From Pseudomonas sp. C2B4 (lineage in GTDB: Bacteria; Pseudomonadota; Gammaproteobacteria; Pseudomonadales; Pseudomonadaceae), in assembly GCF_013359695.1 (NCBI RefSeq), contig NZ_JABFMU010000023.1, forward strand, positions 16,897 to 80,896: a stretch of DNA of 64,000 bases, in the 5' to 3' direction. This document shows positions 26,639 through 34,861 of this stretch, piece by piece. The position numbers were made by a program, and so were the translations under genes. The notes under the pieces were generated by a model, which worked only from the letters and a program-made list of their open reading frames with translations, ran no database searches and was not told the DNA's origin. Each line of letters begins with the position of its first letter. Within the stretch, counting starts at the first letter, position 1.

Positions 26639-27024
26639 GAGTTGGACCATATTCGCCATAACGGTCGTCGTGTCCGCCAGGCTCGAACGTCTTGAACTTG
26701 ATGTAAGCGGGTTCGATAAGACCTAGCCGATTCAACGTTATCACTGACACAGGGTCGTGGGCGTTCGTACCATCGACGCCGGGACCGTAGGCAAGTGGAA
26801 TGGCGGGGGCCCCGCCGAAGGTGGGTTCCGCGTCCGCAGGACCGCCGCAGGCGTATTCTGCTTGACGGTGCGCAGTGACCCCCAGTCTGCGCCGGGGTGT
26901 GTGGGGTAGCTTCACCACCCCGCGCACCCGAGGCCTGGGCGACCCCAGCGCGTTGACAAGGGCCGCGCCCTTGGTGTTGCTTTGTTCTGCCGTCCAGGGG
27001 GCCCCCTGGCTGCCAGGGGCTATC
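26639..27024. other. 386-bp stretch without a recognisable gene
   Basis: A minus-strand frame is open across this stretch and reads plausibly around GLIEPAYIKFKTFEPGGHDD, so it may hold the decayed 3' end of a gene cut by the 782-bp unit, but I cannot name one. It includes a 16-bp palindrome (CCAGGGGGCCCCCTGG, 26994-27009) downstream of the HTH-repeat gene, which may be part of its terminator. Confidence 0.4.
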
Positions 27025-27774
27025 CTAGCTCTGCTTGACGACCACCGTGTTGCAAAATTCGCTAGCGCGAGTGATGGAAACACCGGCAAGTTTAGCCAAC
27101 AGACCAATAGGAATGAGCCCGACCAAATGTTGGTACCGGGCCAATTTTGAAACCCGCTGATATGGGGTCGCCCCTAGAAACTTCTGCCGCTGTTCTACAA
27201 CGGCGAAGGGCACGCCCACGGCGCGGCTTATCTTCGCGGCTGACATTGATCCGAACAGTGATTCGTAACCCAGCCACGGACCGACATAGTTTTTTAGCGG
27301 GGCCGCTGCTCGTGGCTTCGGTAATGGTTTAGCAGGGGTATGGCCTAACGTTTCACGCCAGTTTCGAACCGTTGATCTTGATACTCCTGCCAGATCTGCC
27401 ACGTCCTGGTCATGCACAAGGCCTAAGAGCGGCTTGTAGGGACGCAACGGGTGGTTGATGGGGAAACGCTTTGGTTTAGGGAGTGAGGCCGGTCCCGGCT
27501 TGGCCTTGACCCCTAAAGACTTCCGGTATTGATCGACGCTGTAGGCTGAAACCCCGCAAAGACGCGCTACAGTGCGAGTTGATTCTATGCCCAGCAAATG
27601 CCGGTAGGGCTCGATGGCCATTCTTACATTCCAAGCTTCGATACCGAATAGCTGACGCCGGTAACGAATTACATTCTTTTTCGTACCGACAAGCTGAGCC
27701 AAGTCCTCGTCTCTCATGGTTCCCAGTTTGCAGTCATACCACCTGGCTTGGCCTATATTCTTCCAATCAGCCAT
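27025..27774 (-). CDS. protein made of five tandem HTH-like repeats
   Basis: 249 residues that read as about five repeats of roughly 45-50 residues. Each has an aromatic-x-x-L-(L/F/V)-G opening, then D/T-x-x-(V/L)-A-x-L-x-G-V-S as a helix-turn-helix core and a (Y/N)-R-x-x-L-G closing: RDEDLAQLVGTKKNVIRYRR, TVARLCGVSAYSVDQYRK, DVADLAGVSRSTVRNWRE, KISRAVGVPFAVVEQRQK and LLAKLAGVSITRASEF. This suggests a modular DNA-binding protein that could read an extended site. No catalytic domain seen, no named family recognised. It lies just downstream of trwC on the same strand. Confidence 0.7.
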   Translation of the reverse strand: MADWKNIGQARWYDCKLGTMRDEDLAQLVGTKKNVIRYRRQLFGIEAWNVRMAIEPYRHLLGIESTRTVARLCGVSAYSVDQYRKSLGVKAKPGPASLPKPKRFPINHPLRPYKPLLGLVHDQDVADLAGVSRSTVRNWRETLGHTPAKPLPKPRAAAPLKNYVGPWLGYESLFGSMSAAKISRAVGVPFAVVEQRQKFLGATPYQRVSKLARYQHLVGLIPIGLLAKLAGVSITRASEFCNTVVVKQS

Positions 27775-27799
27775 ATAATCCTGTCATCTAAATGCGAAA

Positions 27800-27820
27800 G
27801 GTTCCGGCAATACCGGAACC
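27800..27820 (-). terminator. hairpin downstream of trwC
   Basis: GGTTCCGG / CCGGAACC stem with a 5-nt loop; on the minus strand it is followed by TTTCGCATTT. A plausible weak terminator 30 bases after the trwC stop. Confidence 0.55.
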
Positions 27821-27849
27821 CATATTCTCATCACAATTCAAAAAATCAT

Positions 27850-30795
27850 CTACACGCCTGATTTACCTGCGCTCGCTCCGTCCAGGGCGGAACGCTGTTT
27901 GCGTTCCAGCGCCTTACCGTCCAACACCGTGCGCGGCTTGATGGACTCGTTACGCTGACGCTCTCGCGCTTGCTGCAATGAAAGGGCGGTGGTTTTGTCG
28001 TAACGGTTTGCGATGGCGGCAGGCAATCCGGCTATTGAGTCCGTATAGATGCGCGCTTCGTGTCTTGCCCGACTGATGGCCACGTACCAAAGGTTTTGTG
28101 AGGTCGTCCGGCTTTTCGTGTTGATGGATATCATCACTCGATCATTTGTAAGACCTTGAGCGCTGTGGACGGTAGCGGAATAGGCGTGTTCTAGATGCAA
28201 AGGCCGGTTAGTTGGGAGGGCCACTACACGTTCTGGCGTGCCGTCTTTCTCTTTGAGGGATGCCAGCTCGATGACGCCATTGGCGTTCCCAACCACCCGC
28301 ATTCGGTCGCCGTTGGTGAGATCCAGTTTCTGGTCATTGCGGGTAATCCGCACCAGATCGCCAACGGAAAACTCTGGCTTCTCAAGGTTGTACACGCTGA
28401 GTTTTGTCAGCTTCCGAGGATTGAACTCGACGCGATTCCCATTCTTGTCCTTTACCACCAGCACGTTTCCGGGCAAGGCCTGGTCAACGGTATACAGCTC
28501 CCCTCGGGACAGACCAGCCCTTATGTAGTCCTTCTCGGGCTGTACGATCATTCCCTTTTTGTAGCTTGGAGCGTACCGGCGTTCGGCCTGTGTGGTGTCG
28601 ACGCGGTTGAGCGTTGGCAGCTCTTTTCCGTTGCCCACGAGCCCAAGCGACTCCCTTGTCATTGCGTTGATCTGTTTGCGGTCCTTGTTCGTACCGGCGA
28701 CGATCAATACCTCTTTACGTTCTTGCGGCGTCAACGACATGTAGTCACGAACGATGGCTTGGTGCCGTTGGCTGGGCTCCCTGAATTCTTCAACATGATT
28801 AACATGCTCAAGTGATTTTCCCGGATTGCCATCAGCCGCATGCTGAACAGCAATTTTTAGTTCCTGGTTCTTCTGTCGCTGAATTTCCTTGATCCGCGCA
28901 GTTTGCATACCGTGTTGCTGTAACTGGGCGAATGGTTTGCCAGCCTCGATAGCTTCAGTTTGTTTGGTGTCGCCCAGCATCACCAGTCGTGCGCCTGATT
29001 GCTCGATGGTTCGCAATAACTGTTCCATCTGGCGGGCACCGACCACACCAGCCTCATCGAGTACGACGATTGTCCGCTCGTCCAGCTTCTTGTCTTTGGT
29101 GTGGAAAAAACTAGCGAGTGTGTGAGCGTCCAGCCCCTCGTTTTTCAGTGCGGTTACTTGGTTGCCGTAGGGTGCCAAAGCAACGACACGAAAACCTGCA
29201 TCGGTCGTTGTGGAACGCTCGGTCATGGCATTGTTGACTGACTCGATCAACTTCACAGCGCGATCAACTGAGTAAGTTTTGCCGGTGCCTGCGTCGCCCT
29301 GGATGCCAACGAATCGGTTGCTCGTACTGACGATCACTTCCACGGCCTGGTACTGGCCTGCAGAAAGTGTTGAGCCTTCTAGCGCTTTCGCTACCTGTTC
29401 TTTGCTCAACAGCGGTGCGACTTGGCCACGTCCGGTGCGCTCGATGGCCAGAATCGCCTTTTCCCGCTTTAGTGCCCGTTGAGTGGTGTACCGTTTTTCA
29501 GCTTCCACCAAAGAGCCACGATTGATAGCCATCTTGACGTACTGCTGGGCTTCCTTGTCGGTCCAGCCCTTTTGTTCTTTCAGTAATGCGCGCCACCCTG
29601 CAGGTGACAGCGCTGCCCCCTCGGTTCCGGTGGCCATCCTGTAGGTTGGTGGCGATTCGATCAACGTTCCCTGTTTCACCAGACGTTTGATTTCATCGTC
29701 GACTTCGGATGGCGAAGCCAAGCCCACAGCGCGCCGTAGTGCAGCTGTGCGCAGATCTGACTCGCCGACAACCTGCTCACGTTCGGTCAGATGGTTTATG
29801 GCGTATTGCACCACTGCTTGGCCTGCGGTGATGCCTTCCGGCAGATTGTGTTCTGCATGGATGCTCTCTGAGCGCCTGCCGTACTCGCGGTTATCAAGCT
29901 GACTGCGGCCACCGAACTCGATGCCTAGATCTCTCGCCTTGGTGACCCAGTATTCCTTGACCAGATGACGGTCGCGCTCGTCTTTGCGTGGCCTGGTGGC
30001 CATCGCAATGATCTGCTTTTCCAGCGCTGTGGCGTTGCTGCGTGTTTTGCCGTCCTTGGCCAACGCTTCCTCGATCACCTTGGACCGACTCGAAAACGCC
30101 TCGATCTGGTCCCTCGAAATATGGGCCAGCTCGAAATTCCCGTCTTTGTCCAACACCCGAATTTCATAGCCCAGCTCGCGCAGCTCCTTGGCCAGCTCGC
30201 CCTTGTACATGGCGTCGATCTGCGGTTGGATCTTGAAAATATCGTCGTTGTGTATTGCTCGCCATTTACCGTCTGCACGCCGTGTCGCGTTCATGACTAC
30301 TGCGTGGGTGTGCAGCTGAGGATCTTTGGCGCGGCTGAGTTCATGGCGAAACTTACCAATGATCAGGTTGCCAGTTCGTTCGAGCATGGACTTGCCATGT
30401 TCCTTTCGGCGGGTCTGCGCCAGTTTCTCGACATGCTCCATCGCTTTAGTCACTGCGCGGTCGTGCGCCGCTACCACGTCCTTGTCACCGGCGATCAGTG
30501 CCTGCATAGACACAGATTTTGGAGCTGAGAAGGTCAGGTCCAAACCCATCCGGCGATTAACTATTTCACCTGTTTCTTTGTTGACGGTCTTGGGCATCAC
30601 CTCGCCGTTCGGGAGCTTGCCGTCAAAAAGCTTGGCCAGCTCCTTCTGGTCGATTGGCCCATCCAGTCCTAGAAGCTCGGCGCCGATCCCCTGCCACTCA
30701 CCGGGGGACTCTTTTGCGTAGTAGTCGTCTGCAGCTGTGTAGTAGCCAGCTGCAGCGTACTGGTTGCTCCCCTTGATAGAGGTAACATTGAACAT
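27850..30795 (-). CDS. trwC: MobF conjugative relaxase-helicase (TrwC/TraI-like)
   Basis: A 981-residue protein that nicks oriT, stays bound to the 5' end and unwinds the DNA for transfer. Two tyrosine pairs sit at residues 18/19 and 25/26, as in TrwC of R388, and the metal-binding His triad lies around RHELSRAKDPQLHTH. The C-terminal helicase has a P-loop (GIQGDAGTGKTYSVD) and a Walker B (TIVVLDEAGVVG). Length matches TrwC (about 966). Transcribed with trwB and trwA upstream, in the R388 order. Confidence 0.96.
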   Translation of the reverse strand: MFNVTSIKGSNQYAAAGYYTAADDYYAKESPGEWQGIGAELLGLDGPIDQKELAKLFDGKLPNGEVMPKTVNKETGEIVNRRMGLDLTFSAPKSVSMQALIAGDKDVVAAHDRAVTKAMEHVEKLAQTRRKEHGKSMLERTGNLIIGKFRHELSRAKDPQLHTHAVVMNATRRADGKWRAIHNDDIFKIQPQIDAMYKGELAKELRELGYEIRVLDKDGNFELAHISRDQIEAFSSRSKVIEEALAKDGKTRSNATALEKQIIAMATRPRKDERDRHLVKEYWVTKARDLGIEFGGRSQLDNREYGRRSESIHAEHNLPEGITAGQAVVQYAINHLTEREQVVGESDLRTAALRRAVGLASPSEVDDEIKRLVKQGTLIESPPTYRMATGTEGAALSPAGWRALLKEQKGWTDKEAQQYVKMAINRGSLVEAEKRYTTQRALKREKAILAIERTGRGQVAPLLSKEQVAKALEGSTLSAGQYQAVEVIVSTSNRFVGIQGDAGTGKTYSVDRAVKLIESVNNAMTERSTTTDAGFRVVALAPYGNQVTALKNEGLDAHTLASFFHTKDKKLDERTIVVLDEAGVVGARQMEQLLRTIEQSGARLVMLGDTKQTEAIEAGKPFAQLQQHGMQTARIKEIQRQKNQELKIAVQHAADGNPGKSLEHVNHVEEFREPSQRHQAIVRDYMSLTPQERKEVLIVAGTNKDRKQINAMTRESLGLVGNGKELPTLNRVDTTQAERRYAPSYKKGMIVQPEKDYIRAGLSRGELYTVDQALPGNVLVVKDKNGNRVEFNPRKLTKLSVYNLEKPEFSVGDLVRITRNDQKLDLTNGDRMRVVGNANGVIELASLKEKDGTPERVVALPTNRPLHLEHAYSATVHSAQGLTNDRVMISINTKSRTTSQNLWYVAISRARHEARIYTDSIAGLPAAIANRYDKTTALSLQQARERQRNESIKPRTVLDGKALERKQRSALDGASAGKSGV

Positions 30796-30805
30796 GGCTA
30801 CCTCG

Positions 30806-32362
30806 TTACGCGGCTTGACCGGTGATCATGATTGCCTGGGCGCGCTCTTTGTAATCGATGTATGGCGTCTTCACCTTGGTGATCGGGAAGTCTTCACCGA
30901 ATTTCACGTAGGCGACCAGATCTGGAAGGTTGGAGATTTCAGACGCCTGAACCACCGGCTCATCCCGTGTGACTTCCTCGGTCCTGGTCAACTTGCCCGC
31001 GGTGTAGGATTTCCGCCAGCGCTTCACATCGTGAGAGCCGAGGATTTCGCTGGCCATGCCTGCGTTCTTGGCGTTCGCTGCAGCAAGAATGACGTAGTTT
31101 CGGAAGCACGAAAGCAGCGTTTCCGCATCGTCACGGCCATAACTGGCATTGAGTTGGGACCAATCCTGCAGACTGCCGACCATACGCAGACCATGTTTCC
31201 GCCCTTTGGTCGCCGCTGGAACAAAGCTTTCCAGCTTGCCGAGGGACTGCAGCTCGTCGAGGAACAGCCATAGCCGTTTGCCTGTCATTGGCTCAGAGCT
31301 GAGGATCGTTGCGCAGATGGTGTCAATCCACGTGGCCACCAGTGGTTTCATGGTGTCCCGCATGTCCTCCCGCCAAGTGATGAACAGATTGCCGGCATTC
31401 GGATCGTTCACCCACTGATAGATGGAAAAATCGCCCTTGCTCATGTAGCGCAGGGGACGAATGTATTTGTTCATCATGAACTGGATGCTGGCGATTGCCT
31501 TCTCTGCGTTGTCGCGGAAGTAGCCCTCGGAGTCCGTGTTGGCCAGGAAAGCGCGGATGGTGTCGCCATCCTCCCGCACCAGCAAATTTACCAGCGTGTC
31601 TTGGTTTGGGTTGTTGGTTTCTTTCAGCTTGCGCATGGTGTCGGACAATACGTCGCGTGCGTAAGCGCACCATTGCTCGTCACTCGGATCGACCTGGGGC
31701 GGAATTATCGACTTGGCCATCCGGTTGAAGTCATGGATGCCACGGATCTCGTTGAAGATCGTCCAGCCAGCGGACCGAGCGTCGAATGGGTTGAGAATGT
31801 AATCGCCTTTGAAACTGAATTTCGAATAGAACGTGCCGTTTGGGTCGACAACGGCCATGCGATCACCACGCTTCAATGCCGAGGCGATCATGCCTTCCAT
31901 AGTTACCGACTTACCGGCACCGATAGACGCGCAGATCATCGTGTTTCGATCTTCAAGGTGCAGAGGCATAGGCAGCTTGCCAATCATGATCGGCTCAGAC
32001 TTGGCCAACCCCCGTTTTTTTCGCTCACGATTGGTCTTCTCGTTGCGGCGGCGCACCTTTGCCTTGACGGTATGCCAGTTTTTTATCTCCGAACCCCGTA
32101 GAAATTCCTGGTACTGCTCGCCACGGAACCCATCGTCACAATATTCGTACAGGTAATAAACCAGTGAAGCGGCGACCGCTGACGTGGCAATTGTGGCCCC
32201 CAATACAATCGGGTTGTGCCAGCCGTTGTGAAGCGTTTCCTTGAACGCTGCAGGGAATGGCGTCAAAGGCATCTGCGCCAAATACACGCCCGCTGCCCAT
32301 CCAGCGATCGGCAAACCGAAACCCGCTGTCATCACCGCAGAATCGACTTCTCTTTTATGCAT
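30806..32362 (-). CDS. trwB: TrwB/TraD-like coupling ATPase
   Basis: A 518-residue type IV coupling protein (TrwB is 507). Two N-terminal membrane segments (about residues 9-27 and 46-66) anchor a hexameric ATPase with a P-loop (ASIGAGKSVTMEG) and Walker B (LWLFLDELQSL). It links the relaxosome to the VirB channel and pumps DNA. Start at 32362 has AGGAGAGGAC upstream and overlaps the trwA stop by 8 bases; the longer ORF runs through trwA. Confidence 0.95.
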   Translation of the reverse strand: MHKREVDSAVMTAGFGLPIAGWAAGVYLAQMPLTPFPAAFKETLHNGWHNPIVLGATIATSAVAASLVYYLYEYCDDGFRGEQYQEFLRGSEIKNWHTVKAKVRRRNEKTNRERKKRGLAKSEPIMIGKLPMPLHLEDRNTMICASIGAGKSVTMEGMIASALKRGDRMAVVDPNGTFYSKFSFKGDYILNPFDARSAGWTIFNEIRGIHDFNRMAKSIIPPQVDPSDEQWCAYARDVLSDTMRKLKETNNPNQDTLVNLLVREDGDTIRAFLANTDSEGYFRDNAEKAIASIQFMMNKYIRPLRYMSKGDFSIYQWVNDPNAGNLFITWREDMRDTMKPLVATWIDTICATILSSEPMTGKRLWLFLDELQSLGKLESFVPAATKGRKHGLRMVGSLQDWSQLNASYGRDDAETLLSCFRNYVILAAANAKNAGMASEILGSHDVKRWRKSYTAGKLTRTEEVTRDEPVVQASEISNLPDLVAYVKFGEDFPITKVKTPYIDYKERAQAIMITGQAA

Positions 32363-32747
32363 TGTCCTCTCCTGATAGACGCTCGATGTCGCTTGCCAAC
32401 TCTGGCAACAGCGTTCTGATGAGCTGATCGGTGTCGGCCAGATGGCTAAGTTCGGCACGCAATTCGTTGACCTTTCCTTGCTGCAAACCTTGGCGCAGCA
32501 GGTGAACGGCAATGGTCAACAGGGTTCGGTTTTGCGCCTGAGCCTGACTGACGTTTTCGAGCAAACCAAGCACGCGTTGCTGATCTGCCCAGCTGTCCAA
32601 ATCGGTCTGTCGGCCACCTGATTTCTCGCTGGCCAGAGCCCTGTCACGCACATAGGTGGACAGGTGTTTGTAGCCTGCTAACGCCGCCGCTTGCTCTAGG
32701 CGAGCCTCTTGGTCGTCGTTTAAACGTATGGGTAGTGTCTTCGCCAC
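32355..32747 (-). CDS. trwA: TrwA-like relaxosome accessory protein
   Basis: A 130-residue ribbon-helix-helix protein: KTLPIRLNDDQEARLEQAA, then helices through YKHLSTYVRDRAL, and a helical tail for oligomerisation. TrwA of R388 (121 residues) binds oriT, stimulates TrwC nicking and represses the trwABC operon. Its position beside oriT supports both roles. Confidence 0.87.
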   Translation of the reverse strand: MAKTLPIRLNDDQEARLEQAAALAGYKHLSTYVRDRALASEKSGGRQTDLDSWADQQRVLGLLENVSQAQAQNRTLLTIAVHLLRQGLQQGKVNELRAELSHLADTDQLIRTLLPELASDIERLSGEDNA

Positions 32748-32899
32748 GGTGGTCCTCTCAGAGCCAAAAATGGGACATATTCAGGCTAACGATAACTGCC
32801 AAAAGAACGTATAGCAAATGTAATACATAAAAAGCTTGATTTTACTGGTCTAGATGGTACTTTCGTAATACATATGTATAGCACATAAAAAACAGGATT
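32748..32899. promoter_or_regulatory. A+T-rich trwA promoter/oriT flank
   Basis: 152 bases rich in A and T with repeated GTAATACATA-type motifs (32819, 32866), probably TrwA binding sites and the trwABC promoter. No ORF. Confidence 0.45.
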
Positions 32900-32970
32900 T
32901 TGCTCTGTAGGCCGCGCACAGCGCGGCTTTCACCTCCCGCTAGGGGGTGCGTGTTGTGTATTGAGACTTT
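32900..32970 (+). other. oriT: predicted origin of transfer (oriT) with nic site
   Basis: The sequence CACCTCCCGCTAGGGGGTGC (a short inverted repeat, 32931-32950) runs into GTGTTGTGT/ATTG. It aligns with the R388 oriT arrangement, where an inverted repeat ending GGTGCG leads to TATTGTCT/ATAG; 13 of 16 bases around the nick match. Predicted nick is between 32959 and 32960 on the + strand. A second inverted repeat (GCCGCGC/GCGCGGC, 32911-32927) precedes it. The site lies between trwA and stbA as in R388. Confidence 0.75.
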
Positions 32971-33054
32971 GACCCTGTTAAGGGGAAAAGTTGAAGCTCT
33001 TGTTAAGGGCGTATCCACTAGTTAGGCCGAAGGCCGTAGGGGGGTAGCAAAGAC

Positions 33055-33162
33055 AGGATGCAACTAGGATGCAACTAGGATGCAGAAAGAATGCAACTTG
33101 ACGGCAGATAGGTGGCGAGTAAGATGCATGTAGGTTGCACATAGGATGCAAAAAGGATGCAA
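33055..33162 (+). repeat. StbA-type 9-bp direct repeats at the stb promoter
   Basis: AGGATGCAA-like 9-mers at 33055, 33066, 33077 and 33088, then 33121, 33132, 33143 and 33154: two sets of four with 2-bp spacers, a constant 11-bp period that stays in register across the gap, and a degenerate copy at 33110. The complement TTGCATCCT is close to the R388 repeat TTGCATCAT bound by StbA, where two sets of five occur. A TTGACG-N16-TAAGAT promoter (33098/33120) falls between the sets, so StbA should repress its own operon. Confidence 0.85.
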
Positions 33163-33163
33163 A

Positions 33164-33619
33164 ATGACCAACAAAGATCTAACGAATGCACTGATGGCGG
33201 TAGGGCCTGAATCAAAGGCAGCGAAAATACGCCAGGTGATGCCATTGATTGAGCAGCAAATCAGTGCAGGTGTACGTCTCCAAGTGATCCTGGATGTGTT
33301 GATACAGCAGGGTGTCGAGCTGAGCATGCCAACGCTGAAAAGCTACCTGCAGCGGTATCGAAAAGCGCAACGACAAAACCCTGCGAAACAGACAAAAACG
33401 ACAAGCCCAGTGCCAAGCATGCAACCTGTGATTGAGCGAGAGGCACCGGAGATAGAGGGAGGTGTATCGTACTATACAGATGCAGATTCAAAGGAGAGTC
33501 AAACGGCCCCGTTGGGGCCGAGTGAGCTGAGCAAGATTATGAATCCTGGGGACGATCAGAACGCCTCAGATCTGGCCATGTACGAAAGTGCTGGCCGTAG
33601 CAGAAGGAAGCGCACATGA
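33164..33619 (+). CDS. stbA: StbA-like plasmid stability and positioning protein
   Basis: A 151-residue DNA-binding protein first in an stbABC operon. The N-terminal region (KAAKIRQVMPLIEQQISAGV to LQVILDVLIQQGVELSMPTLKSYLQRYRKA) is the likely HTH; the rest is a flexible polar tail. R388 StbA spreads plasmid copies along the nucleoid and ties stability to transfer. Called from the bound-repeat architecture upstream, order and size. Contains a 17-base match (33463-33479) to the dyad upstream of the SprT-like gene. Confidence 0.8.
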   Translation: MTNKDLTNALMAVGPESKAAKIRQVMPLIEQQISAGVRLQVILDVLIQQGVELSMPTLKSYLQRYRKAQRQNPAKQTKTTSPVPSMQPVIEREAPEIEGGVSYYTDADSKESQTAPLGPSELSKIMNPGDDQNASDLAMYESAGRSRRKRT

Positions 33620-34335
33620 AACTCGCAGTAGTCAATTTCAGTGGCAATACCGGTAAAACAACCGTATCCGATCAATTGGTTTGGCCGCGCTTAGGAGGTT
33701 TGCGTTTTGCCATTGAAACGATCAACGCCGGTGCTTCAGACGACGCGGCTGAGATAGAACGTATGAAGGGTCGCCAGTTTGGCGAGCTTTCCGAAATTTT
33801 GATGACCGAGGACAATGCAGTTATCGACGTTGGAGCATCCAACGTCGAAGATTTTTTCAAGTACATGGGCCAGTTCGCAGGCTCGCACGAAGAATTCGAT
33901 TACTTCCTGGTGCCCACGGTATCAGAGAAGAAGCAACAGGCCGATACGATCAACACGATCAAGACCTTGGCAGCGTTGGGTGTTCCCCGTAGCCGGATCT
34001 TGGTGGTGTTCAACAAGGTCGAGATCGATGACGCGGACGACTTGCCGCACACCTTTGCTGCATTGATCGGTTTCCATGAGCTGGAAAAGAAGTTCACGCT
34101 CAAGCGTGATGCCGTTATCTATTCGAACGAAGTTTTCGAGCGGTTGCGGGCTCTGAAAACGAATATTGCCGCAGTAGTGCAAGACACCACGGATTACCGT
34201 GAACAATTGCGTACAGCAAAAGACGACGCGACCAAGGAACACGCTAAGCGGATGATTTCGGTGCAGCGGTTGGCCAAGTCTGCCTGGCAGAACCTCGATC
34301 AGGTTTACGCCACGCTCTTTGGCAAGGTGAAGTAA
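33616..34335 (+). CDS. stbB: StbB-like ParA-type ATPase
   Basis: A 239-residue Walker ATPase with a deviant P-loop at the N-terminus (NFSGNTGKTT). R388 StbB is needed for conjugation in the absence of StbA and balances plasmid location between stability and transfer. The ATG overlaps the stbA stop (ATGA); stbC follows 3 bases after its stop. Confidence 0.85.
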   Translation: MKLAVVNFSGNTGKTTVSDQLVWPRLGGLRFAIETINAGASDDAAEIERMKGRQFGELSEILMTEDNAVIDVGASNVEDFFKYMGQFAGSHEEFDYFLVPTVSEKKQQADTINTIKTLAALGVPRSRILVVFNKVEIDDADDLPHTFAALIGFHELEKKFTLKRDAVIYSNEVFERLRALKTNIAAVVQDTTDYREQLRTAKDDATKEHAKRMISVQRLAKSAWQNLDQVYATLFGKVK

Positions 34336-34338
34336 GCG

Positions 34339-34728
34339 ATGGCCAAGGAGCCTACGACAGCGCGAGAAGCGATGTTCGGGCAGATGATGGAAGATTTCGA
34401 CGCCATCGTCCGTCGCCTGGAACAGGTCGACGGCGAGTTGGCGGGGAAGATCTCCGAGGCCGTGCGCGATGGCTCAGGCAAAGCTCTGCTCCAGTCGCAG
34501 ATGAACTTCGAATCCATGATGGAAAAGGAGCGCAATGCGCTGATCCTTGCCGGGCGCGAAGCGGTCGCAAGGATCGGTAACGAGATAAACCGAAGTTCGG
34601 CTAATCTGGTCACGGCGCAAGCGCAGCGCCGCGCCGTGGGTTTCTGCGCTTTACTCATCGGCTCCGGGATGGTCATCGGCGCGCTACTCATGATCGTCGG
34701 CCACCTGCTCGGGCTGTTCGGTAAATAG
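34339..34728 (+). CDS. stbC: StbC-like protein
   Basis: A 129-residue protein with a helical cytoplasmic part and one C-terminal membrane segment (about 101-127, CALLIGSGMVIGALLMIVGHLLGL). It is the third gene of the stb operon; StbC in R388 has no known function. The stop codon overlaps the terminator stem. Confidence 0.75.
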   Translation: MAKEPTTAREAMFGQMMEDFDAIVRRLEQVDGELAGKISEAVRDGSGKALLQSQMNFESMMEKERNALILAGREAVARIGNEINRSSANLVTAQAQRRAVGFCALLIGSGMVIGALLMIVGHLLGLFGK

Positions 34729-34750
34729 GGGGGGCACTCCCCCTTTTTTT
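34728..34750 (+). terminator. terminator of the stb operon
   Basis: GGGGGGG-cact-CCCCC stem followed by seven T residues. Confidence 0.85.
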
Positions 34751-34760
34751 CAGATTTATT

Positions 34761-34778
34761 CTGTATAGTACGATACAG
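34761..34778. promoter_or_regulatory. CTGTAT-N6-ATACAG dyad upstream of the SprT-like gene
   Basis: CTGTATAGTACGATACAG, a near-palindrome in an A+T-rich promoter-like stretch. The same 17 bases occur in opposite orientation inside stbA (33463-33479), which suggests a shared regulator. Confidence 0.5.
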
Positions 34779-34835
34779 ATTATACTTTTCCACGAAGTCC
34801 CCCCCCCCGGCGCTGGTGATCAGGCTTCGGGGGGG

Positions 34836-34851
34836 TTCTCGCATGCGAGAA
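34836..34851. promoter_or_regulatory. 16-bp palindrome, copy 3 (TTCTCGCATGCGAGAA)
   Basis: Perfect palindrome directly joined to the Shine-Dalgarno (AAAGGAG) of the SprT-like gene, as at copies 1 and 2. Confidence 0.65.
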
Positions 34852-34861
34852 AGGAGTCCAT

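Noticed and set aside
26301..27107. Minus-strand 268-residue ORF
   Set aside because: It runs backwards through the 782-bp unit's own genes and the end of the HTH-repeat gene. Only the 26639-27000 part looks mildly protein-like, and I cannot identify it.
33055..33162. Short regular repeats that could be read as a CRISPR array or replication iterons
   Set aside because: Repeat units are 9 bp with 2-bp spacers, too short for CRISPR, and the arrangement before an stbA-like gene matches StbA binding sites; no rep gene is adjacent.
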